This document shows, in pieces, positions 34,721-45,695 of a DNA stretch of 48,073 nt. The first letter of the stretch is position 1. The number at the start of each line of letters is the position of its first letter. The DNA comes from Chlamydoabsidia padenii. Lineage: Eukaryota; Mucoromycota; Mucoromycetes; Mucorales; Cunninghamellaceae. Location: the NCBI GenBank assembly GCA_025330725.1, contig JAIWND010000077.1, positions 1 through 48,073 on the forward strand, in the 5' to 3' direction. The notes beneath the pieces were generated by a model. That model did not search any database and was not told the DNA's origin. It worked only from the letters and a program-made list of their open reading frames with translations. The translations under genes were made by a program, and so were the position numbers.

Positions 34721-35945
34721 TAAAATAATAAAATAAAATAAAGTCAAGACTTATAGTCTGAAGTAATAAAATAAAGGACTTCTATATCAATGATAGAGTC
34801 AAAAACAAATCAAGTTTCTATATAGACGATAGAAACAAAGTAAAATAAGACAGTAGTTTTGGTGGATCAAAGTCCTTTGTACTGAATTTTATATAAAGAG
34901 GGTGAGTTAAATATATATGATAAGATATAACTTATAACTAAAGAAGAATAAATTGTGGGGAAAGATGGGGTATTTATACTAATTTATGAAATAAGGGGTA
35001 ATTATATGTAAGGGGGCGGTCATGGCGGTGAGTACGGTAGAAAATGTGAAGACAGTAAGTGCGGCAAAAAAAATTATGAGAAGCGCCAAAGATGGCTTGC
35101 AGGAAATCGTCCATGTTAGGCCCGAAATTTTGTGCCTCAGGCTCAACAGTACTTGTTAAATAAGAGAGAGAGAAAAAAGAGAATCCCATTTTGGAAAACG
35201 GGATTTAAAAGTGAAATAAAAGTAGATATTGCACCAAAGTAAGATCACAAAAGACAAAGTTACGCTTGTTAAGTAACTAGACAGACAAAGTAGACAATTC
35301 AAGAGAAAGCTCTTGATAATGATTTTACACCAAGATTTTTATTACTGAGAAACTTGTTTGAAAACTTAAGATTTTTGTGGGGGATGATTAAAAGAGGAGG
35401 GGTAATTATACTAATGAAAATAAGGTTAATGTATGATTGAAATTGTTATAAAAGTGACGTTTTCATATACTTCAATAAAGTGATGTTTTTGATATTGATA
35501 TAAAAACGATGATTTCATATACTTCAGTTAACCACGATTTCATTGCGCAGCCCTAAGTTTGTTTTTCAATTTCCGCCTTTGCAACTATATCGACATCCAG
35601 CATCTTCCTTTTGTTTCTCTTTTACTTTTAACTTTTAATCCATCCCTCTCTCATCTTTTTACCAACTTCCTGATGTGTAATTTTTTTCTTTTTTTTTTTT
35701 CCTCCTTCCCTCTAATCATCATCATTTTTACGTTCACTCACTGACGGCTCAGTTTGTACATTGTAAAGTGGACCATGGAACCTAACTTTCGCTGTTGATG
35801 GGTGAAGAAATGAAACCAAAACATTCGGGAACGATACACAAGTAAGACGAATAAAAGGGAACGACTAACCTTAGTATGCTGGCTAGATAATTTGGGCAGA
35901 ACTATTGACGGGCGGGTGGGTAGCAGGGGCTGTGCTTGGTATGAA

Positions 35946-36378
35946 ACGGGATTTGAATTCGCATAATTATGATGAAAAGACTCTGGATTTTTTTTTTTTT
36001 TTTCAAACGTGAATTACTCCTCTTTTAGACTACCCCTGACTGTCAGACTTGACTTGCCGGATTGGAATTTCATGCAGAATCGGGATCCGGAATTAAAACA
36101 CCGCATCCACTTGCATGAATCAAATCTCGTCATCCTGTGAGCGTATAGTTGAGGCCAGGTGTAAGGGTGAGGTAAACTCGCATGAATCGGAATTTGAATA
36201 TGCAAAATCAGGGGTCAAGTGGGCCTGTGTAGGTGGACCAGAGGAATAGTAGGCCATACCATGATGAAAAGACTTGGGATTTTTTTTTTTCAAAGTCAAA
36301 TATCTCCTTCTATAGTCTGTCCCTGACTATCAGATTTGATTTGTCGGGTAGTTAAATTCATGCAGAACCGAGGTACAA
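35946..36378. repeat. Diverged direct repeat pair of about 115-140 bp
   Basis: Copy 1 (35946-36082) and copy 2 (36187-36378, with a roughly 50-bp insertion) share CGG(G/A)ATTTGAAT, ATGATGAAAAGACT, a poly-T, a CCTGACT(G/A)TCAGA block and TTCATGCAGAA. Identity is roughly 80 percent by eye. Origin unknown. Confidence 0.6.
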
Positions 36379-37301
36379 AATTCAATTCCCGACTTTTAAA
36401 TGCACTCAATGGTATCTTTGTATGTTTTTTTTCTTTATTTGTCATGAAAACTAAACTAAACTAATAAAAAATGGGGAATGAGTTGTTAGGCAACATGGTC
36501 TAGCTTAGCCTGAACAGTTTTTTCAGGCATCACGTCAATTTTTCTTTGTTCCTGATCATTTAGTGTGATCAAGCTAAGCTTCTGTGTGCTGAGAGCCACT
36601 ATGAGATGCGCAAGCATATCAAAAAAATGCAAAGTCATTTACTTCGGTCATTGTAGCGTTTCAGAATATCGGCTCCCTTGATTGATTGAACGCCAAACAC
36701 CTTCGCTCGTAATAGTGTATCGAAACTTGATTTCAGGTAGTGCTTCTAGTCCTTGATCCAGTGCGGCCAAAAGAAACAGATGAACATGTTTGAATTCTTT
36801 TGGACTTGTCAAATTTGATTGTAGCAAACTAGAAGGTGAGATTTGCTACAGACACATAGGGATTTCGCGCATAGACTTTTACAAAAATTGCGGGATTTGA
36901 AAAAGTGGATATACCAACCAAGTTAGAGTCAGCTAAAGTTTATGGTCCAAAAGATAAAAGAGGATCGATCATTGTAAAAAGAAAAAAAAAAAGAGAGTAA
37001 CGAAGGATAAAACGACAAAGGTTAAAGTAATTTTTTATTTCGCCTGTAAACGCAAGTCTTTTATAGATAATCCGCCCTAGTCGAGGAATAATAACAATCA
37101 AATCTGGAAGTCATGCAACATTTAAATGCCGACAGATGTGTGAACCGAACTCAATTTTTCGTTCATTGACCACATTTCTTGTTTCCGTTTGACTTGATGA
37201 GCCACACACCCTGTGTCAGGGTTCAATTATGCATGCATATCCAAGTAAAATGTGATAAAAAAGGTTTTTATTATACGTTATTAATCAAATAATCTATTCT
37301 A

Positions 37302-37458
37302 TTATGGTACAATGGTAATCCAGTCATCTTTTCTATTCTTGGCTGATGATTCATTTCCAAGCACCGTGGCACCGTAAGCTTGACCCAAGTAAAGTTCGGC
37401 ACATTTTGTCACTTCATCTGACGTTACAGACAATAACTGTTCCCGGCGACTTATTTTC

Positions 37459-37493
<35 letters not shown>

Positions 37494-40400
37494 AATATTC
37501 TTTGTACTTTGTTTCCCCCTTCCCCCCCTTTTTTTTTTGTTTGTTACAGAACTACTTACGTTTGTCGCATGAGATCCGATAAACCATGAATAAATTGAGG
37601 CATGCCTTCGGAGTAGACGTTGAGAGGAGCATCAACTTGTTGAAAGATGGAGAGTTTCGCTTCGGTGAGATCCTGGTCGGTAAAAGAAGCATGATTGAGT
37701 ACCCAGTCCCGAGCGTGGTGATAAGTGTCGAGTGTTGCCAAAGAGTTGGGGTCCCGGTATGAGTAAAACGTCATGAGGCCACTAAGAGGACCATACACCG
37801 CCCCACCCCCGTAGGCACCATTCTTTTCCCGGATTTCTCGATGTAAATAATGGCTGGTCATAAGAGAGGCGAGGACTTGTAATCTGGCGCTGTCAGGATG
37901 GGTGTAAGGTACTCCGCGGAGGGACTTGGCGGAAAAGTCTACCAAAGAGGATACCGGGAAGAAGGTTTTGTTGTAAAAGGGTTCAAAGGATGAGATCTAT
38001 AATGTAAAAATGTATATTTAGTTATGTCAGGGGGGTCATTACGATCTATTACCTCTGTTGCTGTTTTGATCCTGGTGGATGCCGATGTTGGAAGAGCACC
38101 AATGAAGCCAGAAAGATGTTTAATATTTTCGTTGATGGCTTCTTCCCCACAGGCGATGGCAACCCGTAAGGAGGATTGATGGATCGTCATGGCCGCTAGT
38201 TGTTCGAGTTTGTTCGCCACTTTTGTTAGATCATCTTCTGCTGCCAGTTGGTTTATAAACTTGATGTATGTCAATCCGGATAAGAGTTCATCACTTGCCG
38301 AGGAAGGTGTGAGAGTAGAAGAGGCATATGACTTGGCGTAGATATGACCCGAATTGACAATCGAATTGTTGAGGTATGATGCATTCTAATATTAATTAAA
38401 TAATAAAATATACGTAAGTACATCAAAAAGTTTAAATGCATTTCAGATCCCACTTACCCCATTGATCAGTGTCTTGAGTTTTGGAAGATTGTGAAAGTTG
38501 GTTTCTTGAATCAACCGTCTTGTCAAATCATACATTTTCTCTATATTTCGATCCAGACAGTTACCAGTTATCACTATACCTTCCTCCATAGCGTCAATAT
38601 CTGGGATAGAGTAAGAGAGATTATATTACTACCCGATTCTACCATGTCACTAACTTTTTTTTGGACCTTTACCTGAATGATGTGTCGATGTATTAGTAGA
38701 GAAGCCCAATCCACCAGTGTAAAGTCGAATTTCATCGTCGAGATTCCCCATATCTTGTGTTTTGGTACCAAGGGAATGTAATGCCTAAGTAATAATAAAA
38801 AAAATGTACATTAAAATGTGAGGTAACATAATCATTTCCAACTTACATCACAAAACAAGGGCAGATACTGTTTAAGTCCATCATCAATAAGAGGCAGAGT
38901 GCAAATGGCTCGGAAGTAGGTGATCCCATTGGTTGATGTCGTTCTCCATTGGATAGGGGTGTTACACAAACCAGTATGTTCAACCACAATCTTGGATTGT
39001 TTAATTGGAATATCATCCATGCGCAGGGTTGGTAGACATGAAAGATCATCCGTTGTGTTTTGTTTGCTGGCTAATTGTTGGGCTTGGTCCATAATTTTTT
39101 GCTGGCTGTCCGCATCTTTCACCTGGGCGATCTTTCTTTCTAAACGATCCTTTTCTTCTTGGGCTTGAGTCGTCTGGAAGGTTACATCAGGTTGCATCAC
39201 ATACGTCAGCATGTGAGGATTTCCAAGGAGATATTTGTCGATAAGTGATTCAAAGAAGGGGCCTTTTTGTAGTTCTTGTCGCAGTCGCTCGATGTACTAA
39301 TAAAATGATTGTTAGTTAATAGAGTCTTTTCTTTTGATATATTGATTTTTATTACCTTGTTGATTTGTAGTAGATCAATTGGATCTGCACCATTAAACCA
39401 TCCCGATGTAATACTGTTCATAATTGTTAGTCCAAATCTTGCCGTTTTCTACAAGTAAGGTTGTTAGTAAGTTTCAGTTGTCTTCTTGTGTATGTTTAAC
39501 TTGCATGTTTTTGTCCCAGTTCCATTTGATGAAGAGCAGCTTCAATTCTATTTTGGTCGAATCCATCCACCTTGACCTGTTCCAATACTTGCTTGATTAA
39601 CTGCTCAACCTACATCAAATCATATTAGTTTTTTATTTTGACATGTTCCCTTTCTTTTATTGTTTTACCTGATCAACATTTTCACCCTTGATTCCTTGTA
39701 GTCCCACCGTGAAGCTACTTATTCTATTGATCGAATTAGGTTAAAATTAATGCTTGACCAAGTTTTTTGTTTTTGAATTACCTTGTGCTTCCATTGTACC
39801 CTGTGTTTGAGGAAAAGGTAGTACCAATATGAGAGTCAATGAGTGCCTTGTACATTGGTGAGCTATGTCCGTCCAAAAGCAAGGTAGAGAGCAATCGCAT
39901 AGAGAATGTTTCAAATGAATCCTAAATAAAGCCAATCATCAGATTTGACAAACCGCATTGATATAAAGTGTTCCACTCCCCCCCCTTTTTTTTTTTTTTT
40001 TTACTTACGTGGATGTCGTTTGTTAAAAAGGATTGAGAGACCCGGTTTTGTCGATCAGCAGGAATAGCTTTCAAAACAATTCAAGTTGGTGATCTGTTAG
40101 TTGATAATTGTATATGTATATTTTCTTACATGGATCCAAGGTGCATGTTGTTTTGATCTTTTTTGGTTCAGTCCATACGTCAGGAATCTTGTTAACCAGA
40201 GCGATATCCAATTTGCCGAATCCACTGAGTTTAGCATGAATGGTAGCCAGATGATCTTCCAAAGAGAAGTTACCTTTTAAAAGTAGATATGGTTAAAGGA
40301 GTTTATGTTTCTTTTTATTTTTTTAATACTTACCATATGTGTAGAATTTGGCATTGCTAGGGTGATAATGTGTTCTATGGAAGTTTAATAGGTCGTCATA

Positions 40401-41531
40401 GGTGAGATCAGTGATGAATGCCGGATCGCCACCACTAGCATTTTCATATGTCGTCCCGAGATACATGGCTTGTTGTGATTGTTTGTAAAAAAGATAGTTA
40501 GGATCAGACTATGTATAGATTCAAGTATTCGGTTAGTACCCATTTAGTTACCATTCAAATGCATATGTTACTTACCACCCTTCCTTTCATTTCATTGTAG
40601 ACCACCCCTTTGAAATTCATAGGACTTGAATTGTCTACAATAGAGAAACTGGTGTGTAAGTTGCAAGTAGTATGATCCCCTCCCTTTTATTTTACCTGTG
40701 AGATCATCATGTTCCAGTCTCCAACCTTCTTGCTTAAAATCCAATTCGGTCAATAAAGGATGAAATGCTGCATCCATATAAACACCTTGAAGATTCTTGT
40801 AGTCAACAGCATTGGTCGTAGCGAAAGGATACACTGTATAATCACTACCTATTTCCCATTCCCCTCTTTATGTGATTAGTATTCGATCAGTATTATTTCC
40901 TTTTATTATTATTTACCTGTCAAAGCATTCATATATGTTGCCAGACTTCTATTCAACATCTTGAAGAAGGGATCACGGACTGGATATCGATGACTTCCAC
41001 ATAGCGTCGTATGTTCCTACAATGAAAACAATATCAGTCAGTCCATAGTCTGTCCCAATACACCCTTTTATGTCTTTTTTTTTTCATTTTTTACCAGGAC
41101 ATGTGCTACCCCCGTACTGTTATTAACTGGTGTATGGAATCCAACAGCAAATACATTATTGGTATCATTACGATCGATATGCAAGTGTTGTGTCCCTGTT
41201 TGTTCATGTTCTAGCAGTGTTGCCGTCAGTTCCAACTCTTTCACTTGTTGCACCTACCATCACAAACAGAGATAAAAGTTAATCGATATAACTGTAAAAC
41301 GACTTTGGCTGACTTACTTTATGGACTTTATAACCATGAAGGTGATCACCAACCGAGAGTGCTAAAGTGAAGATCCATGTGTTAATTATTTTTGATTTTC
41401 CCCCCTTTCCCATTTCCCCCCCCGCAAAGTTTACTTTTAGTCGTGTATGATTTGAGTAAAGAGTAACTACCCTTGATTGAATTAGTGCCTGGATGGTATC
41501 GACAGCTAGATGATAGTAATGCCTGAATCAT
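37302..41531 (-). CDS. CYM1: Mitochondrial presequence protease (CYM1/PreP), M16C
   Basis: Mitochondrial matrix metalloprotease that degrades cleaved presequences and other short peptides. Nineteen exons on the minus strand: 41531-41471, 41361-41318, 41253-41095, 41016-40917, 40848-40696, 40634-40576, 40508-40334, 40273-40130, 40067-40009, 39921-39782, 39714-39669, 39609-39505, 39448-39356, 39296-38847, 38784-38673, 38600-38458, 38385-38053, 37996-37560 and 37449-37302; 986 aa, the family length. The inverted zinc motif H86-x-x-E89-H90 ([13 protein letters not shown]) and distal glutamate E187 ([10 protein letters not shown]) are intact, as is the C-terminal [11 protein letters not shown]. 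The first ~20 residues form a short Ser/Arg presequence-like N-terminus. Intron 12 has a GC donor (GCAAGT); intron 18 carries a T31 tract. The gene is in tandem with GCLM, 210 bp apart. Confidence 0.96.
37460..37490. repeat. 31-nt poly-A (poly-T on gene strand) in CYM1 intron 18
   Basis: Homopolymer ending about 10 nt from the exon 19 acceptor; on the coding strand it is the polypyrimidine tract. Confidence 0.9.
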
Positions 41532-41741
41532 TTATTAATTAAAAGGAAGTGAGGAAGAGAGGAAGAGAAGAGAGAAAGAAGACGAAATCCCCATTTAAAA
41601 GATTTTAAACCCAGATGACGGTGGGCCTGGGCAGGTGTAAATTAAAAAAGAGTTTATTATAAAAATAAAAATAAAAAAAAGATGAAGATGCGTGTATAAG
41701 ATATAGATAGTTCTAAATGGCTTGTTTGTTTTGTTTGTTTG

Positions 41742-42819
41742 TTATGCAGAGAGAGAAGATTCGACATCAGCCACAACGATGTATCCTTTATCGGCCACCA
41801 CACTTCGGTTTTTGACAAAGACATCATATTTAAGCACCCATCTTGGACCCATAGATGACTTTTCATTGATCAACCCAGCTTGTTGGGTTAACCCTGTCAA
41901 TTCCTGCCTTGACAAGATTTCTATAACAGGCAAGAATTTAGTATGGTTAACCCTACACTGTCTCTTCTTCACTTTCCCCCTTTACTTACGTTTACAATCC
42001 AATGTATATAAGAGAGCCACTCCATTTTGTTTAGCGAGTTCAACCATAGATGCCGGTAATTCACAACAGTTGTAGTTGACTTGATTGACGGATGGTTTCA
42101 CAGAGAAGTCCGGATTTTCTAATACGTCGGTGAGTTGTTGTTCCGAAAAATCCGAGACACCCAATTTGTGGATGACACCTTCATGGTAGTATGCTTCCAA
42201 TGATTTCCACGTCTTTTTCACAGAAGGAGATGAGGACAAGGCTGATGAGAGTACAAATGTATCGATGGTCGTCACACCCAAGAGTTTTTGTAATAGCTTT
42301 ATGGATTTGTCTACATCGGAAGGGTATAAAAAGTCTGTTGTATAGAATAACTTGGCTACAATCATAATCACAAAGCATAGGGAGGGGAGAAAAAGGGATC
42401 GTTAGTCTATTATAATGATGTCTATTTTTAATCACTGATTTTATTTACCTGTTACTTCTACATCATCACGATCATCAATAGAGATGATGCTGTTGTGTCG
42501 GAGATCAGGTACCTCCAATAGGGATTCGTCTGAGAAATGGCGGTAAGAGGGTACATCTTGTCCTTGTAAAGAAGTCATAAGTGTATCATCGATGGCAGAT
42601 ATAAGCTATTCAAAGTAGATATCAATGTCATAATAAGCATGTGTGAGTATATTTAAATTCACCAAAGCATTCTTTATATATATATACCTCTGTGTTTGAC
42701 GTCTTTTTTTGTAACTTGGTTCGGCTGGCAATGCTGGTTCGCATAACATTCCCTGTGTAAAGAATCAATTGCTTGAATTCAGGTAAACCCAAGTAAAGTG
42801 GTACTTGTTGTGCAGGCAT
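41742..42819 (-). CDS. GCLM: Glutamate-cysteine ligase modifier subunit
   Basis: Regulatory (light) subunit of glutamate-cysteine ligase, the first enzyme of glutathione synthesis; an aldo-keto-reductase-fold protein without catalysis of its own. Exons: 42819-42688, 42605-42449, 42355-41990 and 41920-41742; 277 aa, matching the usual ~275. It starts MPAQQVPLYLGLPEFKQLIL, with later matches AKLFYTTDFLYP, GVIHKLGVSDFSEQQL, PSVNQVNYNCCELP, then the end GPRWVLKYDVFVKNRSVVAD. Introns are GT-AG and in frame. It lies 210 bp upstream of CYM1 on the same strand; no functional link is implied beyond position. A CGGGATATGAAAA element lies 166 bp upstream of the start. Confidence 0.95.
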
Positions 42820-42984
42820 TAGATCAATGAGGTAGTTTGTAGAGAAATCGTATTGAAAAAGTAAAAAGAAAGTGAAGAAAAAGGAGGAGAATGAAAAAAA
42901 CCTTCTTTTATAATTCGATTGATTTGTAAGGCGGAGTCGGCAGTCACCCTATTCTTTTTCAAATCAATCGAAATCGAACTTTTT

Positions 42985-42997
42985 CGGGATATGAAAA
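42985..42997 (+). promoter_or_regulatory. CGGGATATGAAAA element upstream of GCLM
   Basis: One-base variant of the CGGGATTTGAAAA element, 166 bp upstream of the GCLM ATG. On the GCLM strand it reads TTTTCATATCCCG. Confidence 0.35.
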
Positions 42998-43499
42998 CTC
43001 AGGCTCCGGATTTATTTGAGTTTCCCCTTTTCCTATTGTTAGGAGAAAGCTTTTGAAGAAACTGGGCCGAAGGAATACCGCCAGTATGGTAAGATTACTA
43101 ATCTTACCTCTTTGTCATCAAAAGTGGTTACACGATAATAACCAGTCAGAAGGGTGGAAAGATGCATCCTGTTGTTTGGATCTCATGGGTCGGGATTTAA
43201 ATAGCGGAAGGCCAGAATCTGCTCCTTCCATTCTTTTTGTCCGTGCGTGGAGGATAAAATGATGAACTGGTCCCTAAAAAAAAAATGATGAACTGGTATC
43301 GTCCTTTGAGCTGATCTTTGTGTTCATCTTACTGTGTTTTGAAATTCACTATTGGTAACTGGGCGTTCCTTGATATGATACATGCTTGACCAATGAGGAA
43401 CAATGAGGCCCATAACCAAATTTTCAAACGGATAGAGTGATCAAAATGAGCCCTTGTCGAGTTGACGTTGCTGAAAAATTGACCAAAATTATTTCCAAC

Positions 43500-43922
43500 C
43501 CCGCTTACCCTCATCTTGAATCTTAAGAGGGCTCTACTGCCTTGATGGACAAGTGATGCCAATGACAAAAGTGACCATGTGCATTCCTTAGCCTATTTCC
43601 AACAAAGTTTACATAACGACCATTGTACCAAGTCCACTGTATGGAGCAGTATAGCCTCAAGATCGTTTTAACCTGACTTTTGTAAAAAAAAAGTTGCAGA
43701 ACGAAAATTTGACACACAAGACAAAACTTAATTCAAAACCCGCTTACCCTCACCATGAATCTTAAGAGAGCTCTACTGCCTTAATGAACAAGCGATGCTA
43801 ATGACAAAAGTGACCATGTGCATTCATCAGCCTAATTCCAACAAACTTTACATAAGGGCCATTGTACCAAGTCCACTGTATGGAGCAGTATAGCCTCAAG
43901 ATTGTTTTAACCTGACTTTTGT
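43500..43922. repeat. Direct duplication, period 239 bp
   Basis: Unit 1 (about 43500-43683) and unit 2 (about 43739-43922) are about 90 percent identical by eye and separated by ~55 bp. They share CCGCTTACCCTCA at the start and AACCTGACTTTTGT at the end, each followed by an A run. No domain or coding frame is conserved between units. Confidence 0.85.
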
Positions 43923-44308
43923 GAAGAAAAAAAAAAGATGTAGAAGAAGCATTTTGTTGAAATTCCTTTCCCCTTTATTTTATTTTTCTTTCTCTTTCAC
44001 ACTTTTTTTCTTTTTTATGTCGACTCGCTCAACTTACAGCAACAGACTTTATCATATTATATATACAGAACAACGTTATCATCGTATACAGTCAACAACC
44101 CTTGCTCTCTATTAAAATGATGGTATGCATTCCAGTTACGATTTGCGATCAACTATTTTACTAGCTCGCTCGCCCTTTTGAACAGCTACTTTTACACATG
44201 CTACGCTTCAATAAATCATATGAAAAGAAGGAAACACCTTAAAAGAGGAACACCAAAAAAGGCGACCGTTCAAAGTCCGACGAAAAGACAAAAAAAATAA
44301 AAAAGAAG

Positions 44309-44380
44309 CTCTCAGACGGGGAATTGAACCCCGGTCTCCCGCGTGACAGGCGGGGATACTAACCACTATACTATCTAAGA
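44309..44380 (-). tRNA. tRNA-Asp (anticodon GTC)
   Basis: A 72-nt cloverleaf on the minus strand. The acceptor TCTTAGA pairs with TCTGAGA (one G-T pair); the D arm is GTATAGTGGTTAGTATC; the anticodon loop CTGTCAC has anticodon GTC, framed by CCCGC/GCGGG; the T arm is GGGGTTCAATTCCCC. T-runs follow downstream (below 44307). Its first 16 nt (44380-44365) are duplicated at 45574-45589 by a LINE insertion. Confidence 0.97.
44365..44380. repeat. Target-site duplication, left copy (inside tRNA-Asp)
   Basis: ACTATACTATCTAAGA; it corresponds to nucleotides 1-16 of the tRNA-Asp gene read on the minus strand. It matches the copy at 45574-45589 exactly. Confidence 0.85.
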
Positions 44381-45573
44381 CACATTGGCAATATACCGAC
44401 TACCGACATTCGTATCAAGATATTGCAATTCAAGTTCCTTGCTCGTATCCACCAACTTCCACCATGTGTTTTAATCGCTAATATCGTCGCTTCATTCCTT
44501 CCGTTTGTGTCCCGAGATGCTGAATGGTCAAAGATGATTAAACGTAATAACCTATATCAATTATTTAAAAAACAACAAGAAAAAAAGATAAAATATGAAG
44601 AAGAAAAAAACAAAAGAGATAAAAGAAACAAAAAAAAAGAAGATAAAAAAACACAAAAAGAAAAAGCAAAAGAAAAAGAAACAGAAAACTTAAATTATCG
44701 TCACAGCACTAACCCTAATTCGGATACACCCACTTCAGACTCAGATTCTGATTTAGAATTAGATCCCCCTCCCCCTAGTATAGATTCCATCACTACCATT
44801 ATCACAGAACACCGAGATGCTGATCATCGCACTCGCCAACAACAACATGTCACCCTCCAGAGATCACGTCCTCCTCCTCTTCCTCGCCGTATGGACCCTA
44901 TAATCACCATACCTGCCACTACCAAAGAACGCCATCGCCTCATCAAATGGAGGATGCATTGGCTCCCACCACATCCTACACCAACTTGCTCCTGCGATCA
45001 TATCAGTTCAGGCACAAGAATCCATTACACCCAAGAATGCCACATTCTAGAACCCTTCATCATTCAGCTCCAAATGACAATGGCCCGGTACAACCTCCCA
45101 CCAATACCAACTCACATCCACCATCTTAATATCATTGATCATTTCCTCAACCTCCTTCCGAGTGATCACAACAAGATGAAGCCCCCACACTCCCACTGGC
45201 GTCGAACATGGCCTCTTCTTCTCTCCACCCTCCTCGCCATAGATATCCACTCCCACCCAACTGCCACATTTGAACCCGAACCCATTGACCTAAGGTGGAT
45301 GCAATCTGCTCCATCCCCATTCACCTCAACATCATCATGATCATTCATGCAACATATTTTCAACACCCGACCTTCCCATCTCACTCTCTCACACAACCTA
45401 CTTTTTTTTTTTTTTTTTTTAAATCTGATCAGGCACTACCTGATCACTTTCTTTTTTTATCTGAATCCCTCCCCCCAGTCCTCCCCACAAGCCAACCATA
45501 TACGTTTCGTGCTCGGTTTTTCTAGTGCTTGTTGTTGTTTGACACACAACCTTTAATAAAAAATAAACTTTGA
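44381..45573 (+). mobile_element. 5'-truncated LINE (ORF2 C-terminus plus 3' UTR)
   Basis: Non-LTR retrotransposon copy lying exactly between two 16-bp duplications. The reading frame is open from its first base (HIGNIPTTDIRIKI) and continues to the stop at 45338-45340, so the copy begins inside ORF2 after the reverse transcriptase. Seen features are a Lys/Glu-rich segment (EEKNKRDKRNKKKEDKK), an acidic Ser/Asp segment, and a C-terminal zinc knuckle CSCDHISSGTRIHYTQEC of the CxC...H...C type, typical of LINE ORF2 ends. The 3' UTR has a T18 run near 45403-45420 and ends in AATAAAAAATAAACTTTGA next to the right duplication. It is dead through 5' truncation but otherwise undamaged, so insertion is probably recent. 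Confidence 0.85.
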
Positions 45574-45589
45574 ACTATACTATCTAAGA
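45574..45589. repeat. Target-site duplication, right copy
   Basis: ACTATACTATCTAAGA, identical to 44365-44380, directly after the 3' end of the truncated LINE. Confidence 0.85.
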
Positions 45590-45695
45590 GAGAGTATAGA
45601 TAGTTTAACGCGCGTCGAAATTTCTCTCTCTTTTATACTTTTTTCCACGGCATTACCCCTTAAATTACACCCCTTGTGACACCTGACACATACCA

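Larger units (their letters stand above)
34249..37301. other. Repeat-rich intergenic region, no gene recognised
   Basis: About 3 kb of AT-rich DNA between tRNA-Gly and the 3' end of CYM1. It holds several elements of the AAATCCCG type (34272-34282, 35199-35211, 35946-35957, 36379-36389, 36891-36904), a duplicated PBS-like block (34394-34440 and 34674-34720), and a diverged direct repeat (35946-36082 and 36187-36378). Short open frames have no domain. It looks like layered transposon decay. Confidence 0.5.
42820..44308. other. Spacer between GCLM and tRNA-Asp, with local duplication
   Basis: The first 170 bp are the GCLM promoter. A CGGGATTTAAA element lies at 43191-43201. From 43498 to 43922 there is a duplicated block (listed separately). 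The rest is AT-rich without gene. T-runs at about 44281-44305, read on the minus strand, provide the Pol III terminator of tRNA-Asp. Confidence 0.55.

Noticed and set aside
45347..45556. Small open frames in the truncated LINE 3' UTR
   Set aside because: Located after the ORF2 stop in homopolymer-rich 3' UTR; no similarity to any domain I know.
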